DNA from: JAWWOL01 sp033851545
Lineage (GTDB): Bacteria > Actinomycetota > Actinomycetes > JAWWOL01
Reading direction: 5' to 3'
Assembly: GCA_033851545.1 (NCBI GenBank)
Contig: JAWWOO010000066.1
Location: 1 to 64,000, forward strand
DNA length: 64,000 nucleotides
How positions within the stretch are numbered: position 1 is the first letter of the stretch; every line of letters begins with the position of its first letter. Positions 49,989-57,974 of the stretch are shown one piece after another. The notes beneath the pieces are model-generated. The model searched no databases. It was not told where the DNA came from and saw only the letters and a program-made list of their open reading frames with translations. A program made the translations under genes and the position numbers.

Positions 49989-51109
49989 TGTCGACCGCTG
50001 CCAGCCCCGAGGTGGTGCCAAGGCTCCGGCACGCGGTCTTCCACCAGCTGCGCGTGGCTTCGATCGAGCGGCTCACCGAGGATGCCGTAGCCGTGACCTT
50101 CGACGTCCCGGAAGACCTGCGCGAGCAATTCCGTTTCCGCGCCGGCCAGCACGTGTCCGTGCGCGCCGACGAGCTGGGCGAGGACGTACGCCGCAACTAC
50201 TCGATCTGTGCGCCGGCCACTGGAGGGCCGCTGAGGATCGGCGTCAAGCGGATCCCAGAAGGCGTGTTCTCCAACTTCGTCAACGAGCGGCTCAGAACCG
50301 GCGACATCCTCGACGTGATGACGCCGACCGGGACCTTCTCCCCGGACCTGGACCCCGCTCAGGCCAAGCGCTATGTCGCGATTGCCGCCGGCTCAGGCAT
50401 CACGCCGGTGCTCTCGATCCTGGCGACCGCTCTCGAGGTGGAGCAGCAGAGCACAGCCGCGCTGGTCTATGTCAATCTGCGCACCTCGACCATCATGTTC
50501 CTGGAGGAGCTCGAGGACCTGAAGAACAGGTTCCCGGCCCGGTTCCAGATCCTGCACGTCCTCGACGAGGAGATCACCGAGGTCGAGCTGCTCTCTGGCC
50601 GGCTTGATGCCGAGCGGCTCAACCGGATCCTCGACACCGTCCTGCCGGTCGACGACGTCGACGACTGGTACTTGTGCGGACCGCTCGCCATGACCGACAC
50701 CGTGCAGGCAGCATTGCTCGACCGTGGCGTGGACACCGGCCACATCCACCGCGAGCTGTTCCACGTCGTTCCTCTCGGCACGCAGCAAAGCACCCCGAGC
50801 CGCGCGGAGGCAGATCAAGCCGACGTCGGCGGATCCGCGGTGACGGTCGTCCTGGACGGCAGGTCCCTGACCTTCAACCTCGCCCGCGACGGCAGCTCGA
50901 TCCTCGAGGCGACCCTGCGTGCCCGCCCCGACGCCCCGTACGCCTGCAAGCACGGCGTGTGCGGCACCTGCCGGGCAAGGGTGCTCGAGGGCGAGGTCGA
51001 GATGGACACCAACTACGCCCTGGAGCCCGACGAGATTGCTCGCGGCGTCGTGCTCACCTGCCAGTCGCACCCGGTCACCGACCGGGTGACCGTGGACTTC
51101 GACCAGTGA
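49988..51109 (+). CDS. paaE: phenylacetyl-CoA epoxidase reductase PaaE
   Basis: This is a 373-residue electron-transfer subunit. The FAD-binding domain (about 12-115) has RRNYSICAP; the NAD(P)-binding domain (about 116-245) has AAGSGITPVLSIL and WYLCGP. A plant-type [2Fe-2S] ferredoxin domain (about 280-373) has cysteines in YACKHGVCGTCRARV and VVLTCQ. It passes electrons from NADPH to the PaaA diiron site. The stop overlaps the GTG of the downstream hydratase fusion. Confidence 0.95.
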   Translation: MSTAASPEVVPRLRHAVFHQLRVASIERLTEDAVAVTFDVPEDLREQFRFRAGQHVSVRADELGEDVRRNYSICAPATGGPLRIGVKRIPEGVFSNFVNERLRTGDILDVMTPTGTFSPDLDPAQAKRYVAIAAGSGITPVLSILATALEVEQQSTAALVYVNLRTSTIMFLEELEDLKNRFPARFQILHVLDEEITEVELLSGRLDAERLNRILDTVLPVDDVDDWYLCGPLAMTDTVQAALLDRGVDTGHIHRELFHVVPLGTQQSTPSRAEADQADVGGSAVTVVLDGRSLTFNLARDGSSILEATLRARPDAPYACKHGVCGTCRARVLEGEVEMDTNYALEPDEIARGVVLTCQSHPVTDRVTVDFDQ

Positions 51110-52410
51110 CCACTCCAGGGACACAGGCCGGCCCCCTCGTCCGGACCGAGCGGCGGGGCTCGGTTCTCCTGGTCGGCCTCGCCCGGCCGGCCAAGCACAA
51201 TGCCTTGGACGAGGCGATGGTCGGGCAGCTGGACGGGGTGCTCGCGGCGGCCGGGCAGGAGGCCTGCATCCTGGTGCTGTACTCCAGCACACCGGGCATG
51301 TTCGCTGCCGGGGCCGATATCGCAGAGCTCGTCGACCGCGACGCCGATGCCGCCCTGCGCGGCATCAACTCGGGGCTGTTCGACCGACTGGAAGCGCACC
51401 CGTGGCCCACGATCGCCGCCATCGATGGTCCCGCGTACGGCGGGGGGTGCGAGCTCGCTTTGGCGTGTGACCTGCGGGTTGCCTCGCCCGCCGCCCGGTT
51501 CGCCCAACCGGAGCTGGGTCTTGGCATTCTCGCCGGCGCCGGGGCCAACTGGCGGTTGCCCCAGACCGCCGGGCTCTCCGTGGCCAGACGCATGCTCTAT
51601 GCCGGTGAAGTGCTCGACGCCGACGCAGCTCTCCATGCGGGGCTGGTCGATGCGGTCCACCCGCGCGACTCGCTGCTCGACGAGGCGGTCGCGCTCGGCG
51701 AGCGGATCGCCCACCGTTCGTGGCGCGCCCTGGAGCTGACCAAGCTCGCATTGCGGGCCCACCGGCCGGCGACCACCGGGTTCGACCTGGTGGCGCAGGC
51801 CGTACTGTTCGAGAGCGATGACAAGCGCGAGCGGATGAGCCGGTTCCTCGACGAGCGGGCCCGGCGCAGGCGGGAGCGCAGCGCGGACGAGGACGGAGCT
51901 TCTGCCGGACCGGCAGGCGCACCGGACCCCGTACCCCCGTTCCGGATCCGCGAGCTGACCGTCGAGGACGGCATGGATCTCGCGGGGTGGAGCCGCCCAG
52001 GTGCCTGGGGCATCGAGGACGCGCTGGAGCGGCCGGCGCCGGACGAGGGCTATCGGGCGGTCGTCGACAGCGAGGGTCATCTTCTCGGCTACTGCTGTCT
52101 CGGCGCCGCCGCCAGAGTGCCGGGCGTTCCCCGCGACAGCTCGGTGGTCGACGTGGCCGTCGGCATCCGGCCGGAGCTCGCCGGTCGGGGCTGGAGCACC
52201 GAGCTCGGCCGGGCAGCGGTCGAGTACGCCGCCTCAGTGGCAGCGGATCGCCGGCTGCGCAGCACCGTGCCCGAGTGGAACACGGCGGGGCGCCGCGCGG
52301 CGGAGCTGGCGGGGTTCTCGCTGGTCGGCGCCCGCACCTACGCGGATCAGCTCTATGAGGTCTTCGAGCAGCCGACCTCAGCTGTTTTCTCGCGGGGCAA
52401 GGATGAGTGA
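51106..52410 (+). CDS. enoyl-CoA hydratase fused to a GNAT acetyltransferase-like domain
   Basis: This is a 434-residue fusion. Residues about 10-250 are an enoyl-CoA hydratase/isomerase: the oxyanion-hole segments FAAGADIAELV and IDGPAYGGGCELALACD carry the catalytic Glu. A charged linker (RARRRRERSADEDG) follows. Residues about 285-430 look like a GNAT N-acetyltransferase: FRIRELTVEDGMDLAGW, then DVAVGIRPELAGRGW as the acetyl-CoA loop, and RRAAELAGFSLVG. It sits where paaF or paaB-type hydratase would be expected. The GNAT acceptor is unknown. The 3' end overlaps the convergent paaI gene by 33 bp. Confidence 0.85.
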   Translation: MTTPGTQAGPLVRTERRGSVLLVGLARPAKHNALDEAMVGQLDGVLAAAGQEACILVLYSSTPGMFAAGADIAELVDRDADAALRGINSGLFDRLEAHPWPTIAAIDGPAYGGGCELALACDLRVASPAARFAQPELGLGILAGAGANWRLPQTAGLSVARRMLYAGEVLDADAALHAGLVDAVHPRDSLLDEAVALGERIAHRSWRALELTKLALRAHRPATTGFDLVAQAVLFESDDKRERMSRFLDERARRRRERSADEDGASAGPAGAPDPVPPFRIRELTVEDGMDLAGWSRPGAWGIEDALERPAPDEGYRAVVDSEGHLLGYCCLGAAARVPGVPRDSSVVDVAVGIRPELAGRGWSTELGRAAVEYAASVAADRRLRSTVPEWNTAGRRAAELAGFSLVGARTYADQLYEVFEQPTSAVFSRGKDE

Positions 52411-52800
52411 GGTCACCCGGGCGGTGCACAGCCGGCGACCCTGCTCGTCACGGATCACCACCTCGTACGTCGCCACGGTGCCGCCGCGGTGCAACGGCTC
52501 GGCGACCGCGGTCACGAGTCCTTCGCGAGCGCCGCGGTGGTGCGTGGCGTTGACGTCGACCCCGACCACCGTCCGGCCGGGACCCGCGTGCAGGACCGCA
52601 CCCCAGGAACCCACCGCCTCGGCGAGTGCCAGCATGGCTCCGCCGTGCAACAGCCCGAAGGACTGGGTGTTCGTCTCCACCGGGGCAGTCGCCACCACGC
52701 GCTCGGGCGCGGCCTCGAGGACCCGTACCCCGAGCTTGCGGTCAAGGTCGCCCAAGGAGAGTCCCGGATAGTTGCGGCCTAGTACGTCGTCTTCGTCCAT
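52378..52800 (-). CDS. paaI: hotdog-fold acyl-CoA thioesterase PaaI
   Basis: This is a 140-residue hotdog thioesterase. The signature FGLLHGGAMLALAEAVGSWG holds the active-site residues; VGVDVNATHHRGAREGLVTA and ARVTSLIL follow. It hydrolyses hydroxylated phenylacetyl-CoA dead-end products and so frees CoA. The chosen ATG (MDEDDVLGRNYPG) is the family start; a longer frame lies over the paaZ start and is not coding. It is divergent from paaZ across 54 bp. Confidence 0.9.
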   Translation of the reverse strand: MDEDDVLGRNYPGLSLGDLDRKLGVRVLEAAPERVVATAPVETNTQSFGLLHGGAMLALAEAVGSWGAVLHAGPGRTVVGVDVNATHHRGAREGLVTAVAEPLHRGGTVATYEVVIRDEQGRRLCTARVTSLILAPRENS

Positions 52801-52854
52801 TCGCGCAGCATACGAAATCTTCCGGCCGTGCCAGACAAATCGAGGAGTCATCGC

Positions 52855-54897
52855 GTGACCATCACCGTCAAGAGCTACGTCGGCGGCCGCTGGCAGGGCC
52901 CCGGCAGCGAGAGTGTCGCCCTGCTCGACGCCGCCACCTCCGAGCCGGTGGCGACCATCGGCACCAGTCCGATCGACATGCTGCCGGTCCTCGACCACGC
53001 CCGTTCGGTCGGCGGTCCGGCGCTGCGCGAGCTGCCGTTCCACGAGCGGGCGCTGGCCCTCAAGCGCCTAGCCGTCCACCTCACCGGCACGAAGGACACG
53101 TTCTACCCGGTCTCCGCCTGGACCGGCGCCACCCGGCGTGACTCCCTCGTCGACATCGACGGTGGGATAGGCGTGCTGTTCAGCTATTCCGGAAAGGGAC
53201 GTCGCGAGCTGCCGAACAGCACCGTCCTCGTGGACGGCCCCGCCGAGGTGCTCGGGCGAGGGGGCCAGTTTGTCGGTCAGCACATCTACACCTCACGGCG
53301 CGGTATTGCTCTGCAGATCAATGCCTTCAACTTTCCGGTGTGGGGAATGCTCGAGAAGTTTGCGCCGGCATTCCTCGCCGGCGTGCCCACCGTCGTCAAG
53401 CCGGCGTCACAAACCGCCTACCTGACCGCTGCCGTGGTCGAGGAGATCGTTGCCTCCGGGCTGCTGCCCGTCGGCAGTCTGCAGCTGGTGGTCGGCGGAT
53501 CACGGGGTCTGCTCGATCTGCTCTCCGAGCAGGACACTGTTGCCTTCACCGGCTCGGCATCGACAGCGTCACTGCTCAAGGCCCACCATGCGGTCCTGCA
53601 GGGCGGGGTCCGCTTCAGCTCCGAGGCGGACTCGCTCAACTTCTCGATGCTCGGCACGGACGTGCGCCCAGGCAGTGAGGAGTTCGACCTCTTCGTCCGG
53701 CAGCTCGTCACGGAGATGACGTCCAAGGCCGGCCAGAAATGCACGGCGATCCGGCGCGCGCTCGTCCCACAAGCGCTCGTTCACGACGTCATGGACGCGG
53801 TCGGCGCCCGGGTTTCGGCCAAGGTGCGCGTCGGCAACCCGTCGAGCGACGAGGTCACCATGGGGGCCTTGGTGGGACTCGCCCAGCGCCGCGAGGTGCG
53901 CCGCAGCCTTGACCTGCTGGCCGACGCGGCGGAACTCGTCGTCGGAGACCCCGACTCGTTCGACGTGATCGGTGCCGACGCTCAGCAGGGCGCTTTCCTG
54001 CCGCCGATGTTGTTGTGGGCCAAGGACTCCAGCCGCAGCGAGCCGCACGACATCGAGGTGTTCGGCCCTGTCTGCACGATGATCGGCTACCGGGACACCG
54101 AGCATGCGATCGACCTCGCCGCTCGCGGTCGCGGCAGTCTTGTGGGGTCGGTCGTCTCGGCGGACCCCGACGTCGTGCGGGACGTCGTTCTCGGCGTGGC
54201 GCCCTGGCACGGCCGGGTGCTGGTCCTCGACCGCGACTCCGCAGCCGAGTCGACCGGCCACGGCTCACCATTGCCGCAGCTGGTGCACGGCGGCCCTGGC
54301 CGAGCCGGGGACGGAGAGGAGCTGGGAGGCATCCGTTCAGTGCTGCACTTCATGCAACGTACGGCAGTTCAGGGCTCCCCGCGGGCGGTGTCATCGGTCA
54401 CCGGCACGTGGGTGACGGGGGCGCCGCGGCACACCGGGGGCACCCACCCCTTCCGCAAGAGCCTCGCCGAGCTGCAGGTGGGCGATGCGGTTGTCAGCGG
54501 CCCGCGCGCGATCACCCTGGAGGACATCGACAGATTCACGGATTTGTCCGGTGACCGTTTCTACGCCCACACCGACGAAGAAGCCGCAGCGGCAAATCCG
54601 TTCTTCGAGGGACGGGTCGCGCACGGCTACTTCGTGGTGGCATTGGCGGCCGGGCTGTTCGTCTCCCCGGAGCCCGGTCCCGTACTCGCCAACTACGGCC
54701 TCGAGCGGTTGCGTTTCCTGGCTCCCGCCTATCCAGGGGACGAGCTCACGGTGACCCTGACTGCCAAGAGCATCTCCCCGCGCGCCGATGCCGACTACGG
54801 CGAGGTCGTCTGGGACGCGCACGTGGTCAACCAGGACGGTCAACCGGTGGCGTCGTACGACGTGCTCACTCTGGTCGCCAAGGAGTGGCCGCTGTGA
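52855..54897 (+). CDS. paaZ: oxepin-CoA hydrolase/semialdehyde dehydrogenase PaaZ
   Basis: This is a 680-residue bifunctional enzyme. Residues about 1-510 are an aldehyde dehydrogenase; the nucleophile Cys296 is in KAGQKCTAIRR, and INAFNFPVWGMLEKFAPAFL is the conserved cofactor region. Residues about 530-680 are a MaoC-like R-specific hydratase that opens the ring (FTDLSGDRFYAHTDEEAAAA, NPFFEGRVAHGYFVVALAAG). I chose the GTG with GAGGAG at 6-7 bp; a GTG nine codons upstream lacks this. The stop overlaps the paaG start. Confidence 0.95.
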   Translation: MTITVKSYVGGRWQGPGSESVALLDAATSEPVATIGTSPIDMLPVLDHARSVGGPALRELPFHERALALKRLAVHLTGTKDTFYPVSAWTGATRRDSLVDIDGGIGVLFSYSGKGRRELPNSTVLVDGPAEVLGRGGQFVGQHIYTSRRGIALQINAFNFPVWGMLEKFAPAFLAGVPTVVKPASQTAYLTAAVVEEIVASGLLPVGSLQLVVGGSRGLLDLLSEQDTVAFTGSASTASLLKAHHAVLQGGVRFSSEADSLNFSMLGTDVRPGSEEFDLFVRQLVTEMTSKAGQKCTAIRRALVPQALVHDVMDAVGARVSAKVRVGNPSSDEVTMGALVGLAQRREVRRSLDLLADAAELVVGDPDSFDVIGADAQQGAFLPPMLLWAKDSSRSEPHDIEVFGPVCTMIGYRDTEHAIDLAARGRGSLVGSVVSADPDVVRDVVLGVAPWHGRVLVLDRDSAAESTGHGSPLPQLVHGGPGRAGDGEELGGIRSVLHFMQRTAVQGSPRAVSSVTGTWVTGAPRHTGGTHPFRKSLAELQVGDAVVSGPRAITLEDIDRFTDLSGDRFYAHTDEEAAAANPFFEGRVAHGYFVVALAAGLFVSPEPGPVLANYGLERLRFLAPAYPGDELTVTLTAKSISPRADADYGEVVWDAHVVNQDGQPVASYDVLTLVAKEWPL

Positions 54898-55697
54898 GCG
54901 GCCTTGCCGAGCCGGCGCAGGCGGGTGTGCGCGTCGAGATCTCCGGCGCCGTCGCCGAGGTCATCCTCGACCGCCCGGCGAAGCTCAACGCATTGGACTC
55001 TCCGGCCCTCGCGGCACTGCGCCGCGTCTTCACCGAGCTGCGCCGGCACGAGGACCTCCGCGCGGTGCTGCTCCGGGGGGAAGGGCGAGCATTCTGCGCC
55101 GGCCGCGACGTCTCCGGCGTGGATCCGGCTGTTGATGATGCGGCGGCCTTTCTTCGCGACCAGGTGCACCCCGTGCTGCAGGCGATCCGGTCCGTGCCGG
55201 TCCCGGTCGTCGCCGCCGTACAGGGGGCGTGCCTCGGCGTCGGGCTGGGGCTGGCAGGCACGGCGGACGTGGTCTATGCCGGCCACAGCGCCAGGATCGG
55301 CTCGCCCTTCGCGAAGCTCGGTGCGGTGCTGGACTCGGGAGGACACGCCCTGCTGGTCGACCGGCTCGGTCCGCACCGGGCCATGGACCTGATCGTCACC
55401 GGTGAGCTGCTCGACGGCGCCGAGGCAGCCAGGGTCGGCCTGGTCAGCCGGGCCGTTCCCGACGAGGACTTGCTGACAATGACGCGGGCCCTCGTGCGGA
55501 AGGTGGCCGAGGGACCGACCGCGGCGTTTGCCCAGTCCAAGGCCGTCATCACCGCCTTGCGGGAGAGGCGAGGTTCCGCGCCGGAGCTGCTGGAGGCCGA
55601 GGCTGCGGCGCAAGGTGCCGTGTCGACGACCCGCGACTACGCCGAGGGCTTCGCCGCCTTCCAGCAGCGGCGTGCCCCGGTGTTCACCGGCCGGTAG
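54894..55697 (+). CDS. paaG: ring 1,2-epoxyphenylacetyl-CoA isomerase, enoyl-CoA hydratase family
   Basis: This is a 267-residue crotonase-fold enzyme. Oxyanion-hole segments are FCAGRDVSGVDPA and VQGACLGVGLGLAGTADVVY, followed by SPFAKLGAVLDSGGHALL with the PaaG-type Asp. It converts the epoxide to oxepin-CoA and shifts double bonds later in the pathway. The GTG overlaps the paaZ stop (GTGA). It is the last gene of the cluster; no paaK ligase is found in this window. Confidence 0.88.
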   Translation: MSGLAEPAQAGVRVEISGAVAEVILDRPAKLNALDSPALAALRRVFTELRRHEDLRAVLLRGEGRAFCAGRDVSGVDPAVDDAAAFLRDQVHPVLQAIRSVPVPVVAAVQGACLGVGLGLAGTADVVYAGHSARIGSPFAKLGAVLDSGGHALLVDRLGPHRAMDLIVTGELLDGAEAARVGLVSRAVPDEDLLTMTRALVRKVAEGPTAAFAQSKAVITALRERRGSAPELLEAEAAAQGAVSTTRDYAEGFAAFQQRRAPVFTGR

Positions 55698-55773
55698 ACA
55701 TCCCGCGCGCCATCGTTGCTGTCGCGGTCGCACCTGTTGCTGCCCCTGTTCCAAGCCGTGTACAGTTCCATTG

Positions 55774-55786
55774 GCGAACGATTCGC
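55774..55786. promoter_or_regulatory. GCGAA/TTCGC inverted repeat upstream of the SDR gene
   Basis: GCGAACGATTCGC has perfect 5-bp arms around CGA and lies about 44 bp upstream of the SDR start. It resembles a TetR-type operator and shares the CGAACG core with the PaaR site, but it does not fit the full PaaR consensus. Confidence 0.35.
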
Positions 55787-55829
55787 ACTTGAACGGTTGC
55801 CGCCGTGACGATCGATCGGAGACAGCCCG

Positions 55830-56588
55830 ATGAACCGCCTGCAGGACAGAGTCGCCGTCGTCACCGGCAGCTCGCGTGGCATCGGCGCTGCCATCGCCGG
55901 TCTGCTGGCAGCCAACGGAGCCCGCGTCGTTGTCCACGGTCGTGATGCCGATGCTCTGGAATCCGTTCGCTCCCGCATCGAGGCCTCCGGTGGAGAGGTT
56001 TTCGCCGTACTCGCCTCCCTCACTGACTTCCAGGAGGTGGAAGCGATGCGTGAGCAGGCGGAGAGCCACTTCGGGACGGCTGACATCCTCGTCGCTAACG
56101 CCGGCGGCAGCCCGGTCCGCCCGGGACCTCTGGAGGACATCAGCGAGGAGGACTGGCGCCGCTCAGTCGATGCCAACCTCACGGCAACCTTCCTGACCAT
56201 CAAGAGCTACCTCCCCGGCATGAAGCAGCGGGGCCACGGCAGCATCATCACCATGTCCTCCGCCGCTGCGCGCAGACCCACCGCAGGCAGTCCCGTTGCT
56301 TACGCGGCCGCAAAGGCAGGGATAGAGCTGCTCACCAAAGAAGTTGCCTTGCAAGGCGGCCCACACGGCGTCCGCGCGAACTGCATCGCTCCAGAGACGA
56401 TCATGACCGAGCGAAACCGGCAGCAGATCCCCGACCGTGTCCAACAGGCGCTGATCGACAGCCACCCCGTCAAACGTCTCGGTACGCCGGACGACATCGC
56501 GCAGGCGGCACTGTTCCTCGTCTCGGAGAACGCGTCCTGGATCAGCGGCGTCGTCCTCGACGTGGCTGGCGGCTCGGTTCTGGCCTGA
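55830..56588 (+). CDS. short-chain dehydrogenase/reductase
   Basis: This is a 252-residue classical SDR. The cofactor motif is VVTGSSRGIGAAIAGLLAAN; NAGG, the catalytic Ser of MSSAAARRP and the YAAAK dyad are in place; the C terminus ISGVVLDVAGGSVL is typical. The Arg after the Gly-rich loop suggests NADP(H). The substrate is unknown. A GGAG ribosome site precedes the ATG. It begins about 130 bp after paaG with a possible operator between them, so it is probably a separate unit. Confidence 0.9.
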   Translation: MNRLQDRVAVVTGSSRGIGAAIAGLLAANGARVVVHGRDADALESVRSRIEASGGEVFAVLASLTDFQEVEAMREQAESHFGTADILVANAGGSPVRPGPLEDISEEDWRRSVDANLTATFLTIKSYLPGMKQRGHGSIITMSSAAARRPTAGSPVAYAAAKAGIELLTKEVALQGGPHGVRANCIAPETIMTERNRQQIPDRVQQALIDSHPVKRLGTPDDIAQAALFLVSENASWISGVVLDVAGGSVLA

Positions 56589-56625
56589 TTGGGTTGGTCA
56601 TCACTCGCCGGGGTCTGGAGGACGG

Positions 56626-57187
56626 ATGAAGCTGGTCATCTTCGGAGCTACCGGCGGTACAGGTGCGGAGCTGCTCAAACAGAGCCTCGGTGCCGGCCAC
56701 GACGTCACTGCGGTGGTCAGGAATCCCGCCAAGCTCTCCATTGGCCAACATGCCAATCTCAGCGTCATTGAAGGTGACGTGCTGGCTGCGGGCCTCTGGC
56801 AATCGTCGATAGCCGGACACGAGGCTGTGTTGTCCTGTCTGGGGACTACCGATCGCCGGCACGCCACCAGCATCTATTCCCGCGGTGCCGTCAACATCAT
56901 CGAAGCGATGGGAGGGTCCGGGACCGGCCGCTTCGTATGCCTGTCCTCGGCCGGCCTGGAGATTCCGCCCGGAATCCCGCTGCCACAGAGGTTGGTCACC
57001 CAGTTGATCGTCCAGCGGCTCTACCGCCATGGCTACGCCGACATGACCCGCATGGAGACGACTGTCGCTGCCAGCACCCAGTATCAGCCGGCCGCGGTCC
57101 ATCTCCCGGGCAGACCTGGCGCACTACATGCTCACTCACGTCAACGATGAACAGACGTGGAAAGCGACGATCGAGATCTCGCGGTGA
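56626..57187 (+). pseudogene. frameshifted NAD(P)H-binding (NmrA-like) gene
   Basis: The first frame encodes a good N-terminal Rossmann protein: MKLVIFGATGGTGAELLKQS, SVIEGDVLA and ADMTRMETTVAAS, up to about 57078. It then degenerates (QPAAVHLPGRPGA) and stops at 57150. A different frame from about 57098 continues the family's C terminus, SISRADLAHYMLTHVNDEQT and WKATIEIS, to a stop at 57187. A deletion of roughly 25 codons with a frame change explains this. A sequencing or assembly error is the alternative. Confidence 0.65.
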
Positions 57188-57297
57188 ACATTGCTGACCG
57201 GGCGGCCAGAGGACCGACGCTCCCCGAGCCAAAATCTGACCGCCTCGCTACTCGGCGGGTGGGTTGGCGTTGGGCGACGTCACAGCCGTTCCCAAGG

Positions 57298-57810
57298 TCA
57301 GCCGGGGGGAGCCGGTGCCTCGTTCGCGGCAGCACGACTCAACGAGCGGTAGCCGGGATGAACACCCGGGACGATGCCCTGTCGCGTGGCCACGGTAGAG
57401 AGCAGCTCCATCAAAGTTGCGCGCTGTTCGGCGGTCAGCCCTGCGGTCAGTTGCTGCTCGTGCTGGCGGGCAAGTGCGGACAGCTGCCGCATGAGCTCCT
57501 CACCCGACGGCGTCAGGAAAAGCGCGTGCTGCCGTCGATCGGTCGCATGACGCCGGCGCTCGACGTAGCCGCGGTCCTCCAAGTCGTCGACGAACACGAC
57601 CATCCTGCTGGGCAACAACGCGAGCTGCTCGCTGAGCGCCTGTTGGCTGCGCCCCGGCTCACTCGAGATGGCCCGCAAAATGCCTGCTTGGGGCGGGGTG
57701 AGCTCGAGGACCGCGATTCGCTCGGCGAAAAGCGTCGTCGCGTGTTGGCCGAGCTGAGCAAGCAGAAACGCCACCCCGCCGGTCCGTGGGTTACTCGGGG
57801 TTGATGGCAT
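57298..57810 (-). CDS. MarR-family transcriptional regulator
   Basis: This is a 170-residue winged-helix regulator. The recognition region reads LTPPQAGILRAISSEPGRSQ then SEQLALLPSRMVVFVDDLED and the wing RRRHATDRRQHALFLT. MarR proteins usually repress neighbouring detoxification or redox genes. The chosen ATG (MPSTPSNP) lacks a clear ribosome site; starts up to 20 codons upstream are possible. It is convergent with the decayed NAD(P)-binding gene. The GMC gene lies downstream behind about 100 bp on its other side, transcribed in the same direction. Confidence 0.85.
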   Translation of the reverse strand: MPSTPSNPRTGGVAFLLAQLGQHATTLFAERIAVLELTPPQAGILRAISSEPGRSQQALSEQLALLPSRMVVFVDDLEDRGYVERRRHATDRRQHALFLTPSGEELMRQLSALARQHEQQLTAGLTAEQRATLMELLSTVATRQGIVPGVHPGYRSLSRAAANEAPAPPG

Positions 57811-57974
57811 GCAGAGATGATACCAATCGTGAACCGTGCGTGTGGTGAAAGAGACCATGGCTCCGCCCACGAGTGTCCAACAACACCCTCATGCTCGCCT
57901 ATCCGTTCACGGGCAGCCTTCAGCCGCGTCCGGACCGCCGCGAGTCACGCTGGGGGCGGTCAGGCCCAGTGTGG

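Noticed and set aside
50674..51105. upstream extension of the hydratase-GNAT fusion
   Set aside because: The extra codons lie inside paaE in another frame. The hydratase starts at the GTG overlapping the paaE stop.
57239..57260. short CCGCC/GGCGG hairpin between the frameshifted gene and marR
   Set aside because: The 5-bp arms with an 8- to 9-nt loop are common by chance at this GC content, and there is no T tract, so I do not call a terminator.
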